A stretch of DNA of 20,310 nucleotides from an uncultured bacterium (GCA_905215855.1 CAJMRT010000037.1:1-20310); one strand, 5' to 3'. Positions 5,715 through 13,004 are shown, counted from the first letter of the stretch. Translations and numbers: made by a program. Notes: generated by a model not told the origin, from the sequence alone.

Positions 5715-7913
5715 ATGGCTGACAAAAAGAGATGTGTTGTCACAGGACTCGGACTTATCTGCGGCGTCGGTGACAATGTAAAGGATTGCTGGGATGCCGT
5801 AACACTCGGTCACTCCGGCATTGATGAGGTTAAGTCGGTTGACACCTCAAACTGTTATGCACACAAGGGTGCAGAGGTTGACAAGGCATCGTCAGAGCTT
5901 TCTCCCGAAAACTATGACCGTTCATCCCTTCTCTGTATTCATGCCGCAAACGAGGCTTTTGAAGATGCAAACATTGACGCATCCGAAAAGAACATCGGTG
6001 TTATTCTTGGCAGTTGTGTAGGCGGTGCGGCAAGCATTGACAAATATTACACAGACGAAATCAAGGGTGACGGCGGTAAAAAAGAAGATATTTTCAAAAT
6101 GGGTGCTTCGGCAATTGCCAACAATGTTTCCGCTCATTTCGGACTTGAGGGCATTACCGCAAACATCGTCAACGCTTGTGCGGCAGGCACAATGAGCATC
6201 GGCTATGCCTGTGACCTTATCCGTGAGGGCAAGGGTGATGTGTTCATCGCAGGCGGTTCGGACAGCTTTTCTTCACTTGCATTCAGCGGTTTCCACGCTC
6301 TCCATGCGCTTGACGAAAATGCCTGTTCCCCGTTCAATCACAGCACAGGTATCACGCTCGGCGAGGGTTCGGGTATTCTTGTAATCGAAAGCTACGAACA
6401 CGCTGTTGAACGAGGCGCAAAGATTTACTGTGAAATTCTCGGTTCGGGTGTAAGCAGTGACGCTTACCACATTACCGCTCCCCGTCCCGACGGTGAAGGT
6501 CAGATGAGTGCAATCAGAAGGGCTGTTGAAAGCTCTGCTCTTAGTTTTGACGATATCGACTACATAAACGCACACGGAACGGGTACTGCCAAAAATGACG
6601 AGGCTGAATTTCTTTCACTTCACACACTTTTCGACGGCAACGACCACCTTTCTGTCAGCTCAACTAAATCTATGACAGGTCATTGCCTCGGTGCGGCAGG
6701 CTCAATTGAGGCTGTATTTTCCGTAAAAGCAATAAAAGAAAACCTTGTTCCGCCTACAATCGGCTACTCCGATGAGGATTTGAAGGTGCTTTCCGAAAAG
6801 GCGGGCAACATTGACTTTATTCCGAACAAGAGCCACACAAAAGATGTTCACTATGCAATGTCAAACTCATTTGCATTCGGCGGCAACAACGCAAGCATCA
6901 TTTTCTCGGACAACGAGCATGATATTCCCGACAACAGTAAAAATGAAAAAATTTACATTACGGGCATTTCAAAGCTTACAGGCACAAGGACTGACGAACA
7001 CAGCCTTAACTGCAATCTTACCTCCGAGGATTATGACAAACACGGAATCAAGGTTGCATTTTACAGAAAGCTTGACCGTTTCAGTCAGCTCCAGCTTTTG
7101 AGCGGTATGGACGCACTTGCAGACGCTGACATTAAAATTGACAAAGACAACGAATATAAAACAGGTATTGTAATCGGCACGGCTGACGGTCCTATGACCG
7201 AAATTGTTGATTTCCAGAAAAAGGCAATCACAAGAGGTACCGAAAAGGGCAGTGCTTTTTCATTCCCGAATACGGTTTACAATGCCGCAGGCGGTTATCT
7301 GAGCATTTTCTCAGGTATCAAGGGCTACAACGCAACTGTTGCAAACGGCAATCAGGCAGGACTGCAGAGTATTTGCTATGCCGCCGATATTCTTGCAGAC
7401 GGCAACGAAAGCGTTATGCTTGCCGCAGGTACCGATGAAAATACAAAAACAAACCTTGAACTCTATACAAAGGCCGAATTGCTTGAAAAACCGCTCGGTG
7501 AGGGCTCTGTAACTCTCGTTCTTGAAACAGAGGGAAGTGCAAACGGCAGAAATGCACGCAAGTATGCAGAAATTAAGGGTTATGCACAGGCTCACCGCCC
7601 TGTATCGTATGACAACTCAGAGGTTGACAGCAAGGCTGTTGTTGAGGTTATCGAAAAGGCTTGTGTGAATGCCGGTATTGAGGCAGACAATATCGACTTT
7701 GTATGCTGTGACAACAGGAAGATTATCAAGACGCTTATGCCGTGCTATGATGTATCGCAGGAAATCGGCAATGCAAGAGCCGCAGCAAGTGCAATGACAG
7801 CGGCATATGCGGCTGAGCTTCTTTCTAACAGCGAGAAAAATTACGAATACGGACTTGCTCTTTCAATGGGTGCGGGCGGAACATACTCTGCCGTAATCCT
7901 GAAGAAAGCGTAA
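5715..7913 (+). CDS. Beta-ketoacyl-ACP synthase fused to a catalytically dead ketosynthase-like domain
   Basis: The protein has 732 residues, nearly twice the usual 410-residue FabF. Residues 4-400 form a complete FabF-type condensing enzyme: Cys155 in NACAAG, His287 in NAHGTGT, Lys318 and His323 in TGHCLGAAG, and the C-terminal FAFGGNN. Residues about 412-730 repeat the fold in reduced form (KIYITGISKL start; AGTDENTKTN matching AGGSDSFSS; LGEGSVTLVLE matching LGEGSGILVIE; GAGGTYSAVIL end). Aligning the halves puts Asn546 (NGNQAG) at the Cys position, Asp666 at the first His and Asn686 at the second His, so the second half cannot condense. This resembles a KS plus chain-length-factor pair of type II polyketide and aryl-polyene systems, here on one chain. 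Whether the second half sets chain length is an inference. RBS GCAGGG lies within the end of the ACP gene. Confidence 0.9.
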   Translation: MADKKRCVVTGLGLICGVGDNVKDCWDAVTLGHSGIDEVKSVDTSNCYAHKGAEVDKASSELSPENYDRSSLLCIHAANEAFEDANIDASEKNIGVILGSCVGGAASIDKYYTDEIKGDGGKKEDIFKMGASAIANNVSAHFGLEGITANIVNACAAGTMSIGYACDLIREGKGDVFIAGGSDSFSSLAFSGFHALHALDENACSPFNHSTGITLGEGSGILVIESYEHAVERGAKIYCEILGSGVSSDAYHITAPRPDGEGQMSAIRRAVESSALSFDDIDYINAHGTGTAKNDEAEFLSLHTLFDGNDHLSVSSTKSMTGHCLGAAGSIEAVFSVKAIKENLVPPTIGYSDEDLKVLSEKAGNIDFIPNKSHTKDVHYAMSNSFAFGGNNASIIFSDNEHDIPDNSKNEKIYITGISKLTGTRTDEHSLNCNLTSEDYDKHGIKVAFYRKLDRFSQLQLLSGMDALADADIKIDKDNEYKTGIVIGTADGPMTEIVDFQKKAITRGTEKGSAFSFPNTVYNAAGGYLSIFSGIKGYNATVANGNQAGLQSICYAADILADGNESVMLAAGTDENTKTNLELYTKAELLEKPLGEGSVTLVLETEGSANGRNARKYAEIKGYAQAHRPVSYDNSEVDSKAVVEVIEKACVNAGIEADNIDFVCCDNRKIIKTLMPCYDVSQEIGNARAAASAMTAAYAAELLSNSEKNYEYGLALSMGAGGTYSAVILKKA

Positions 7914-7928
7914 AAATCGGAGGTAAAT

Positions 7929-8663
7929 ATGAGCAAAACCGCTCTTGTAACAGGTTCATCAAGGGGCATTGGCAAGGCTTGCGCTTTAAAGCTTGCAGGG
8001 CTTGGATATGACATTGCCGTGAACTGCAATTCAAATTTAGAAATGGCTCAAAAGGTTGTTGACGAAATTACAGCACTCGGCAGAAAAGCCGTTGCCTACA
8101 AGGCAAACACGGCAGATATTGACGAAGTAAAGGATATGTTCCGCAGTATTCAGCAGGACTTCGGCGGAATTGATGTGCTTGTCAACAACGCAGGTGTGGT
8201 TGACGACGCTTACCTTTTGATGATTAAAGATGAGTCGCTTGAAAGAAGTCTTGACATTAATATCAAAGGATATTTCAATTGTGCAAGACAGGCATCGCTT
8301 AAAATGCTCCGCAAAAAGAGCGGAATCATCATCAACATTTCTTCCGTAAGCTCTGTTCTTGCAGTTGAAGGTCAGTCGGTTTACAGTGCAACAAAGGGTG
8401 CGGTAAACGCTATGACACACACGCTTGCAAAGGAACTTGCAAAGTACGGAATCAGAGTAAACGCAGTTGCGCCGGGTTTTATCGAAACCGAAATGATGAA
8501 CGGCATTCCCGAAGAATTGCAGAAAAAGTATCTTGAGGCTATTCCCGAAAAGAGATTCGGCACAGTTCAGGATGTAGCAAATGTAGTCGGACAGCTTTGC
8601 AGTGACGATTTTTCATATATGACAGGTCAGGTGCTTGTGCTTGACGGAGGACTCAGCTTATGA
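7929..8663 (+). CDS. fabG: 3-oxoacyl-ACP reductase, FabG-type short-chain dehydrogenase
   Basis: This 244-residue protein is a standard-length classical SDR. The NADPH-binding motif TGSSRGIG is at 8-15, NNAG at 86-89, Asn111 completes the tetrad, and the catalytic residues are Ser139, Tyr152 and Lys156 (YSATK). The C-terminal LDGGLSL ending is typical of FabG. It reduces the beta-ketoacyl-ACP made by the upstream ketosynthase to the 3-hydroxyacyl-ACP. GGAGG at 7919-7923 supports the start, 15 bp after the ketosynthase stop. The end overlaps the dehydratase gene by ATGA. The symbol reflects family membership; it may be a pathway-specific paralogue rather than the essential housekeeping FabG. 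Confidence 0.92.
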   Translation: MSKTALVTGSSRGIGKACALKLAGLGYDIAVNCNSNLEMAQKVVDEITALGRKAVAYKANTADIDEVKDMFRSIQQDFGGIDVLVNNAGVVDDAYLLMIKDESLERSLDINIKGYFNCARQASLKMLRKKSGIIINISSVSSVLAVEGQSVYSATKGAVNAMTHTLAKELAKYGIRVNAVAPGFIETEMMNGIPEELQKKYLEAIPEKRFGTVQDVANVVGQLCSDDFSYMTGQVLVLDGGLSL

Positions 8664-9115
8664 TGAATCTGCTTGAAATCAATCAAAGAATAAAACAAAG
8701 ACCACCCTTTCAGATGATTGAGAGGGTGACCGAGCTTGAGCCGAATGTTTCGGCAACAGGTATAAAAAATGTGTCGGTGAACGAGCCGTATTTTGCAGGT
8801 CATTTTCCCGAAACACCGATTATGCCGGGAGTATTGCTCATTGAATCTGCGGCACAGCTTTGCAGTCTTGTATTTGCTCCCGAAAGCATTGAAGAGGACA
8901 AGCTGTATGTTCTTCTCAAGGTCAAGGATTTCAAAATGCTCCGTCCCGTTATTCCGGGTGATACGCTTATTATCAGCGTAAATGTTACAATGTCAACAAA
9001 GTCGGCGTTTGAATTTGCGTGTGTCATCAAGGTTGACAGTGAAGTGAGGGCAAAAGGAAATCTTTTGTTTACCACAATGGATAAAAATGCGGTTTACAAG
9101 CCGTCACAGGAGTGA
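8660..9115 (+). CDS. fabZ: 3-hydroxyacyl-ACP dehydratase, FabZ-like hotdog fold
   Basis: This 151-residue protein shows the FabZ signature FAGHFPETPIMPGVLLIESAAQ, with catalytic His48 and Glu62. The early segment IKQRPPFQMIERV is also typical. It would dehydrate the 3-hydroxyacyl-ACP to the trans-2-enoyl form. The ATG at 8660 overlaps the ketoreductase stop (ATGA); a second ATG follows at once, and GGAGG at 8646-8650 is 9 nt from the first, which is therefore chosen. No enoyl reductase (FabI, FabK, FabL or FabV type) follows in the operon, so the product of this step may stay unsaturated unless an enzyme encoded elsewhere acts. Confidence 0.92.
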   Translation: MMNLLEINQRIKQRPPFQMIERVTELEPNVSATGIKNVSVNEPYFAGHFPETPIMPGVLLIESAAQLCSLVFAPESIEEDKLYVLLKVKDFKMLRPVIPGDTLIISVNVTMSTKSAFEFACVIKVDSEVRAKGNLLFTTMDKNAVYKPSQE

Positions 9116-9117
9116 TT

Positions 9118-9822
9118 ATGAAGGTTCTCGTATTAAACGGTAGTCCAAAGGGCGAAAAAAGCAATACTCTCAACATTACAAAAGCATTTCTTGACGGCTT
9201 TTCAGCCGATACGGAAGTTGAATATATCACGGTTAAAAAGGAAACAATCAAGCCGTGTATGGGTTGCTTTTCGTGTTGGAGCAGAACACCCGGCGAATGT
9301 GTTATAAAGGACGATATGCAGAAAATCTACGAAAAGATTAATTCTGCCGATATTATCATTGAGAGCTTTCCGCTCTACTTTTTCGGTATGCCGTCACAGA
9401 TGAAAGCATTAACCGACAGATGTCTGCCGTATATGCTCCCCTATTCGGGAAATGTTGCCGAGGACAAAGAAGCCTCTTTCCATGAACTGCGTGATGAAGC
9501 AATGCACGAAAAGAGGCTTTTGGTTATTACAACTTGCGGCTATGTGAGTGCCGAACCGATGTATCCCGCACTTATAAAACAGCTTGATTTGATTTGCGGT
9601 AACGGCAATTACACGATGATAAAATGTCCCGAGGGCGAGCTTTTTATTGCAGAAAAAGCTGAAAGGCAGAGAAAAGCATACCTTGATTCAATCACGGAGG
9701 CAGGCAGGGAATTCTGCGAAAATCGCTGCCTTTGCGACGAAACAATGAAAAAAATTTCAAAGCCTATTCTCTCCCCCAAAGGATTCGAGGCAATTACTAA
9801 GGCTCATTGGAAAATGAGTTAA
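9118..9822 (+). CDS. NAD(P)H-dependent flavodoxin-fold reductase with iron-sulfur-flavoprotein-like Cys cluster
   Basis: This 234-residue protein begins with the FMN-binding NGSPKGEKSNT loop of the flavodoxin-like reductase family. Residues about 44-58 hold CMGCFSCWSRTPGEC, a C-x2-C-x2-C-x7-C array close to the compact 4Fe-4S motif of iron-sulfur flavoproteins. A second flavin loop, FPLYFFGMPSQMKALTDR, follows. More cysteines lie near the C-terminus (NRCLCDE). The ATG at 9118 is chosen because AGGAG at 9108-9112 is 5 nt upstream; an in-frame GTG at 9112 overlaps that RBS and is less likely. It is the last gene of the acyl-chain operon, starting 2 bp after the dehydratase stop. The role is unproven: it could supply electrons for a reductive or desaturating step. 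Its stop directly abuts the convergent TetR gene, with no terminator between. Confidence 0.83.
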   Translation: MKVLVLNGSPKGEKSNTLNITKAFLDGFSADTEVEYITVKKETIKPCMGCFSCWSRTPGECVIKDDMQKIYEKINSADIIIESFPLYFFGMPSQMKALTDRCLPYMLPYSGNVAEDKEASFHELRDEAMHEKRLLVITTCGYVSAEPMYPALIKQLDLICGNGNYTMIKCPEGELFIAEKAERQRKAYLDSITEAGREFCENRCLCDETMKKISKPILSPKGFEAITKAHWKMS

Positions 9823-10404
9823 TCAGCTTTTCGGGCGAACATATTCGGACAATGCTCCGAGAACGAACTCGTTGACAGCGTCTGCAAGTTTTTCGGAGCT
9901 TTCTGCACAGCCGTCATTGAACCAACGGACATAAACCGAGATAAATCCCGAAACGACAAACTCAACAAGGTATTTGAGTTTTGTTTCATTTTTAAAATTA
10001 AGCACAGGTCTTATTGAAACCTCGATAAATCTTTTCAAAAGCTCAACAGAGCGGCCCGAGCCGAACACCTCGGGAGAATTTTTCAGAATTTTATTTATCT
10101 GTTCTTTATTTTCAACAATAGAAAGGCCGATAAAATTCAGCTGATTCACAAGATTGTTGCCGTCACGGTCGGATTTTTTCGCATGGCTGATAACATCGTT
10201 GATTATATCGTAATTGATATCATCGACAACATCCTGAACCGTGTTGTAGTGACGGTAAAAGGTTTTGCGGTTAATCATCGCCTTTTCTGCAAGCTCAGTC
10301 ACCGTGATTTTGGAAACATTTTTTTCGGCAAGCAAATCAATCAGCGAATTTTTTATATTGGTTCTTGTTTTTACAATGCGAAGGTCAGTCACATTAGCGT
10401 CCAT
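9823..10404 (-). CDS. TetR-family transcriptional regulator
   Basis: This 193-residue protein has an N-terminal helix-turn-helix (about 33-52, ITVTELAEKAMINRKTFYRHY) and a helical ligand-binding C-terminal domain. The ATG at 10404 is chosen because it is preceded by GGGGTGAT and a strong promoter; a longer in-frame reading to 10548 would run through that promoter and into the divergent patatin gene. Its ligand cannot be read from the sequence. It sits between the acyl-chain operon (convergent, zero spacing) and the patatin-like gene (divergent, 64 bp), so either could be its target; the shared intergenic space makes the patatin gene and itself the likeliest. Fatty-acyl ligands are common for TetR proteins in such places, but that is only an inference here. 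Confidence 0.9.
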   Translation of the reverse strand: MDANVTDLRIVKTRTNIKNSLIDLLAEKNVSKITVTELAEKAMINRKTFYRHYNTVQDVVDDINYDIINDVISHAKKSDRDGNNLVNQLNFIGLSIVENKEQINKILKNSPEVFGSGRSVELLKRFIEVSIRPVLNFKNETKLKYLVEFVVSGFISVYVRWFNDGCAESSEKLADAVNEFVLGALSEYVRPKS

Positions 10405-10428
10405 ACTATCACCCCATAAAACAGTTTG

Positions 10429-10457
10429 ATTATAGCACCAAAATTTTTTTGAGTCAA
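10429..10457 (-). promoter_or_regulatory. Promoter of the tetR gene
   Basis: On the minus strand TTGACT (10457-10452), a 17-bp spacer and a perfect TATAAT (10434-10429). It abuts the RBS of the divergent patatin gene (GGAGG 10459-10463), so a repressor bound here would cover the start regions of both genes. Confidence 0.72.
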
Positions 10458-10468
10458 CGGAGGTCCTT

Positions 10469-11308
10469 ATGACAGGTCTGATAATTGAAGGCGGAGCAAG
10501 GCGAGGAATTTTTACCGCCGGTATAACCGACTGTCTGCTTGAAAACAAAATACACTTTGACTATGTTGCAGGAGTTTCGGCGGGAGCTGAGGTCGCCCTT
10601 GATTTTACCGCAAAACAGGAAGGTCGTTCCCGCAGGGTTATTATGCCCCACAGAACAGGCGATTTTTCGGTTCTCGGTTTTCTTTCAATGGATCTTGACA
10701 ATATGATTTACAGATTTCCTTATCAGGACTATCCGTTCGATTTTGATACATTTTTTGCTTCAGATACAAACTGCGAATTTGTGGCAACCGACTGCGTAAC
10801 AGGCAAGGCAAAATATTTTTCCGAGAACAAAAGCGAACAGCGATTGCTTGACTCCGTAAGAGCGTCCTGCACAGTTCCTATTCTCTATCAGATAAGCGAA
10901 TTTGAGGGTGGAAAGTATGTTGACGGCAGTATTGCCGACGCTGTTCCCTTTGACCGTGCGTTTGAACAGGGCTGTTCCCGTGTGCTTGTGCTTTTGACAA
11001 AGCCCGAAAATGAGCCTTGCACGGACTATCGCAAGTTTGAATTTTTAATCAACAAAAAATACAAGGACTATCCGAACCTCATCAACGCTCTTATGACAAG
11101 ATTTGACCGCTATAATGAGCAATGCAAAAGAATGAAACAGCTTGAGGAGGACGGCATACTTATGGTACTCCGCCCGTCACACAAGTATGTAAAATCATTT
11201 GAGATGAACACGGATGTGCTTGACGAGGCGTATAACGCCGGCAAAAATCTTGCCAAAGAAAAGCTTGCCGAAATTGAAGATTTCCTCAATGTTCTCGAAA
11301 AGAAATAA
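10469..11308 (+). CDS. Patatin-like phospholipase family protein (YjjU-like)
   Basis: This 279-residue protein carries all patatin features: the glycine-rich oxyanion loop EGGARRGIFTAG (7-18), the nucleophile elbow GVSAGA with Ser37, and the catalytic DGS motif with Asp152 (VDGSIADAVP). A long charged C-terminal helix ends the protein. There is no signal peptide, so it acts in the cytoplasm, probably on membrane lipid or lysophospholipid acyl esters; bacterial relatives such as YjjU/RssA are poorly defined. GGAGG lies 5 nt upstream of the ATG. It diverges from the TetR gene and ends in a strong terminator. Its position next to the acyl-chain operon with a PlsC-like enzyme suggests lipid remodelling, which is an inference. 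Confidence 0.9.
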   Translation: MTGLIIEGGARRGIFTAGITDCLLENKIHFDYVAGVSAGAEVALDFTAKQEGRSRRVIMPHRTGDFSVLGFLSMDLDNMIYRFPYQDYPFDFDTFFASDTNCEFVATDCVTGKAKYFSENKSEQRLLDSVRASCTVPILYQISEFEGGKYVDGSIADAVPFDRAFEQGCSRVLVLLTKPENEPCTDYRKFEFLINKKYKDYPNLINALMTRFDRYNEQCKRMKQLEEDGILMVLRPSHKYVKSFEMNTDVLDEAYNAGKNLAKEKLAEIEDFLNVLEKK

Positions 11309-11344
11309 TCAAAACAATAAGTTACATTAATATATCTTCCCAAA

Positions 11345-11379
11345 AAGCAAGGTGCAATTTCGTGCCTTGCTTTCTTTTT
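11345..11379 (+). terminator. Rho-independent terminator after the patatin-like gene
   Basis: AAGCAAGG (11345-11352) pairs with CCTTGCTT (11365-11372); three more inner pairs (two wobble) leave a 6-nt loop. A T-rich tract follows to 11379. Confidence 0.85.
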
Positions 11380-11447
11380 ATATGCAATTTCAACAAGTAA
11401 AAAGTGTTCAATATGTGACTTATTCCAATTAAATAACAATAGTATTG

Positions 11448-11453
11448 TATAAT
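11448..11453 (+). promoter_or_regulatory. Possible -10 element upstream of a small membrane protein gene
   Basis: A perfect TATAAT stands 50 bp before the ATG at 11504, in A+T-rich sequence. No convincing -35 hexamer is seen at 16-18 bp, so the call is tentative. Confidence 0.35.
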
Positions 11454-11503
11454 GTCAAAAAATATGGTATATTCAGCATATATTTTAAAACACGGAGATT
11501 TAT

Positions 11504-12043
11504 ATGAAAAAGCAACTAATGATTTTTGACTTTGTGTGTCTTGGAATCGGAGCAATTTTTTTGACTTTTGTCGCCATACTTCAAAATTGCGGTATAAACA
11601 TTACCAATGGAAGTGTAATCGGAATTGTCATAACAGTGCTTTTGTTTATTCTGATATTACTTAGCACAGCTAATGTATTCGGTTTTGACTGTACCGTTTC
11701 AAACATAACTTTTTTAAGACCATTATTATTGATCATTGCGTTATACATCTTTTATTGTATGCCGTTTATGGGCTTTTTCGGGAAGTCGGGAAATGTGTGG
11801 AACAATATAATGATTGCATTCTTAGGTATTATGGCATCAAGATTTTTCTTTTATATTTCAAAATCAGCAATGGCTGAAAAAATGGTAAAATCACCCTTTG
11901 TTTACACTGAAGGTGCTGAAATGTTTTCAAAAGCAGAATTGTTCTTTAAATACTTTTCGTTTTTTATCGTTGTAATTACCGTAGCAATAATAATACTTAA
12001 CATGACCACAAATGATATAGATATAACAAAAATATTTTTCTGA
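11504..12043 (+). CDS. Integral membrane protein of unknown function
   Basis: This 179-residue protein is not recognised. It is mostly hydrophobic, with about five predicted membrane segments near residues 8-27, 37-60, 71-92, 101-118 and 148-168, and a short polar stretch around 120-145 that may face the cytoplasm. GGAG at 11494-11497 precedes the ATG. It is a single-gene unit bounded by terminators on both sides. Codon use is more A+T-rich than in the acyl-chain operon. No motif suggests a transporter or enzyme role. Confidence 0.75.
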   Translation: MKKQLMIFDFVCLGIGAIFLTFVAILQNCGINITNGSVIGIVITVLLFILILLSTANVFGFDCTVSNITFLRPLLLIIALYIFYCMPFMGFFGKSGNVWNNIMIAFLGIMASRFFFYISKSAMAEKMVKSPFVYTEGAEMFSKAELFFKYFSFFIVVITVAIIILNMTTNDIDITKIFF

Positions 12044-12048
12044 CAAAC

Positions 12049-12084
12049 ACGGAGCAGAAATTAAAATCTGCTCCGTTAATTTTT
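12049..12084 (+). terminator. Rho-independent terminator after the membrane protein gene
   Basis: ACGGAGCAGA (12049-12058) pairs perfectly with TCTGCTCCGT (12067-12076) around an 8-nt loop, followed by TTAATTTTTC. Confidence 0.9.
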
Positions 12085-12104
12085 CATTTCAAAAAACAAT
12101 TCAA

Positions 12105-12133
12105 TTGACAACCAAATCATTATGCAGTATGAT
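12105..12133 (+). promoter_or_regulatory. Promoter of the merR-family gene
   Basis: A perfect TTGACA (12105-12110), 17-bp spacer and TATGAT (12128-12133). Transcription would start near 12140, leaving a leader of about 55 nt that contains the dyad at 12150-12166. Confidence 0.72.
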
Positions 12134-12149
12134 TGTATTGACGGATAAA

Positions 12150-12166
12150 CTTGGCTTTAGGTCAAG
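12150..12166. promoter_or_regulatory. Candidate MerR-family operator
   Basis: CTTGGC (12150-12155) and GTCAAG (12161-12166) form a 17-bp dyad with one mismatch and a 5-bp centre, resembling the CTTGAC/GTCAAG dyads bound by several MerR-family regulators. It lies just downstream of the predicted start of transcription, where binding would repress the gene. Assignment to the adjacent regulator rests on position. Confidence 0.4.
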
Positions 12167-12194
12167 AGCTTTTAGAATGTTTCGGAGTGATTTT

Positions 12195-12644
12195 ATGTAC
12201 ACAATCGGTCAGGTATCTCAGATGTGCGGTATTCCTGTTTCAACCCTGCGTTACTACGACAAAGAGGGACTTTTTCCGCATATGGAGAGGGTGTCGGGTA
12301 TCCGCAGATTTTCCGACAGAGAGCTTGAAACACTCCGCATAATTGACTGCCTCAAAAAATCGGGACTTGAAATCAGGGAAATAAGAAAATTTATGCAGTG
12401 GTGCGCCGAGGGCAGTTCGTCCTATCCGCAAAGGCGAGAACTTTTTGAAAATCAGAAAAAAACCGTAGAAAAGGAAATTGAGCGTCTTCAAAAGACGCTT
12501 GATATGCTCCGCTTTAAGTGCTGGTACTACGATACTGCCATTGCTGACGGCAACGAGGACAGAATCAACGAAATGCTCCCGAACAATCTTCCCGATGATA
12601 TTCAAAAGCTGTATGACCATGCCCACAGCGATGACGAAGATTAA
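12195..12644 (+). CDS. MerR-family transcriptional regulator
   Basis: This 149-residue protein starts with the MerR winged-helix domain (1-70): YTIGQVSQMCGIPVSTLRYYDKEGL is the canonical opening, followed by the GIRRFSDRELETLR wing and helix. A dimerising coiled coil spans about 78-108 (ENQKKTVEKEIERLQKTLDML). The effector region is short and contains only one Cys at about 112, without the paired cysteines of metal sensors, so it is more like the small-molecule/stress-responsive subgroup. The ATG at 12195 is chosen for GGAG at 12184-12187; an upstream in-frame ATG-less extension would begin at a TTG within the promoter -35. It is monocistronic, so its targets may be elsewhere. Confidence 0.9.
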   Translation: MYTIGQVSQMCGIPVSTLRYYDKEGLFPHMERVSGIRRFSDRELETLRIIDCLKKSGLEIREIRKFMQWCAEGSSSYPQRRELFENQKKTVEKEIERLQKTLDMLRFKCWYYDTAIADGNEDRINEMLPNNLPDDIQKLYDHAHSDDED

Positions 12645-12673
12645 TTTTGATAATTTGTAAATTCACAGAATTC

Positions 12674-12703
12674 CGCTCTCCAAACGGAGGGCGTTTTATT
12701 TTG
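12674..12703 (+). terminator. Rho-independent terminator after the merR-family gene
   Basis: CGCTCTCC (12674-12681) pairs with GGAGGGCG (12686-12693), with one T-G wobble and an AAAC tetraloop, followed by TTTTATTTTG. It acts only on the plus strand. Confidence 0.85.
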
Positions 12704-12710
12704 TGCTATT

Positions 12711-12902
12711 TTATTTTGTTCCGAAATATTTTATGTAGCTTTCAATGTTGCAGTTGATTTCTTCAAAAATTTTTCGCACCCCATCAATTCTTAAATTTTC
12801 ATGATAAACCTTTGCTCTGCCCTCTCTGTCAATTTCAATCAGCAAAACATTCTCACCGTCAACCTCAGCATAAACATTGCACGATAACTCCGGATATTTC
12901 AC
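12711..12902 (-). CDS. Small hypothetical protein (63 residues)
   Basis: This protein is not recognised. It is a soluble, acidic/basic-mixed protein with an N-terminal half predicted to form beta strands (NVYAEVDGENVLLIEIDREGRAKVYHE) and a helical C-terminal half (IDGVRKIFEEINCNIESYIKYF). The frame stays open to an ATG at 12941, but a GTG at 12902 preceded by GAGGTGG at 12913-12907 is the likelier start. It lies head-to-head with the deformylase-like gene, its reading frame converging on the terminator of the merR gene. It has no neighbour on its strand to suggest a role. The biased two-block composition and good RBS favour a real gene. Confidence 0.6.
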   Translation of the reverse strand: MKYPELSCNVYAEVDGENVLLIEIDREGRAKVYHENLRIDGVRKIFEEINCNIESYIKYFGTK

Positions 12903-12947
12903 ACAACCACCTCGGTAATTTATATGCGGATACATCTGCAAATTAAC

Positions 12948-12976
12948 TTGTAATCACCACACCGATATGGTATACT
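12948..12976 (+). promoter_or_regulatory. Promoter of the deformylase-like gene
   Basis: TTGTAA (12948-12953), a 17-bp spacer and TATACT (12971-12976) preceded by TGG, i.e. an extended -10. It sits about 30 bp before the start codon. Confidence 0.68.
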
Positions 12977-13004
12977 CGGATAAGCAACTGAAAGAGGTAG
13001 AGTT

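Noticed and set aside
7311..7595. Minus-strand 94-residue Cys-rich frame
   Set aside because: It is antisense to the second ketosynthase-like domain, with no RBS; a shadow of codon bias.
10405..10548. N-terminal extension of the TetR gene
   Set aside because: The extension would overlap the tetR promoter and the start of the patatin-like gene; the ATG at 10404 has an RBS and gives normal TetR length.
12105..12194. N-terminal extension of the MerR-family protein
   Set aside because: It begins in the -35 hexamer TTGACA; the canonical MerR opening YTIGQVS starts right after the ATG at 12195.
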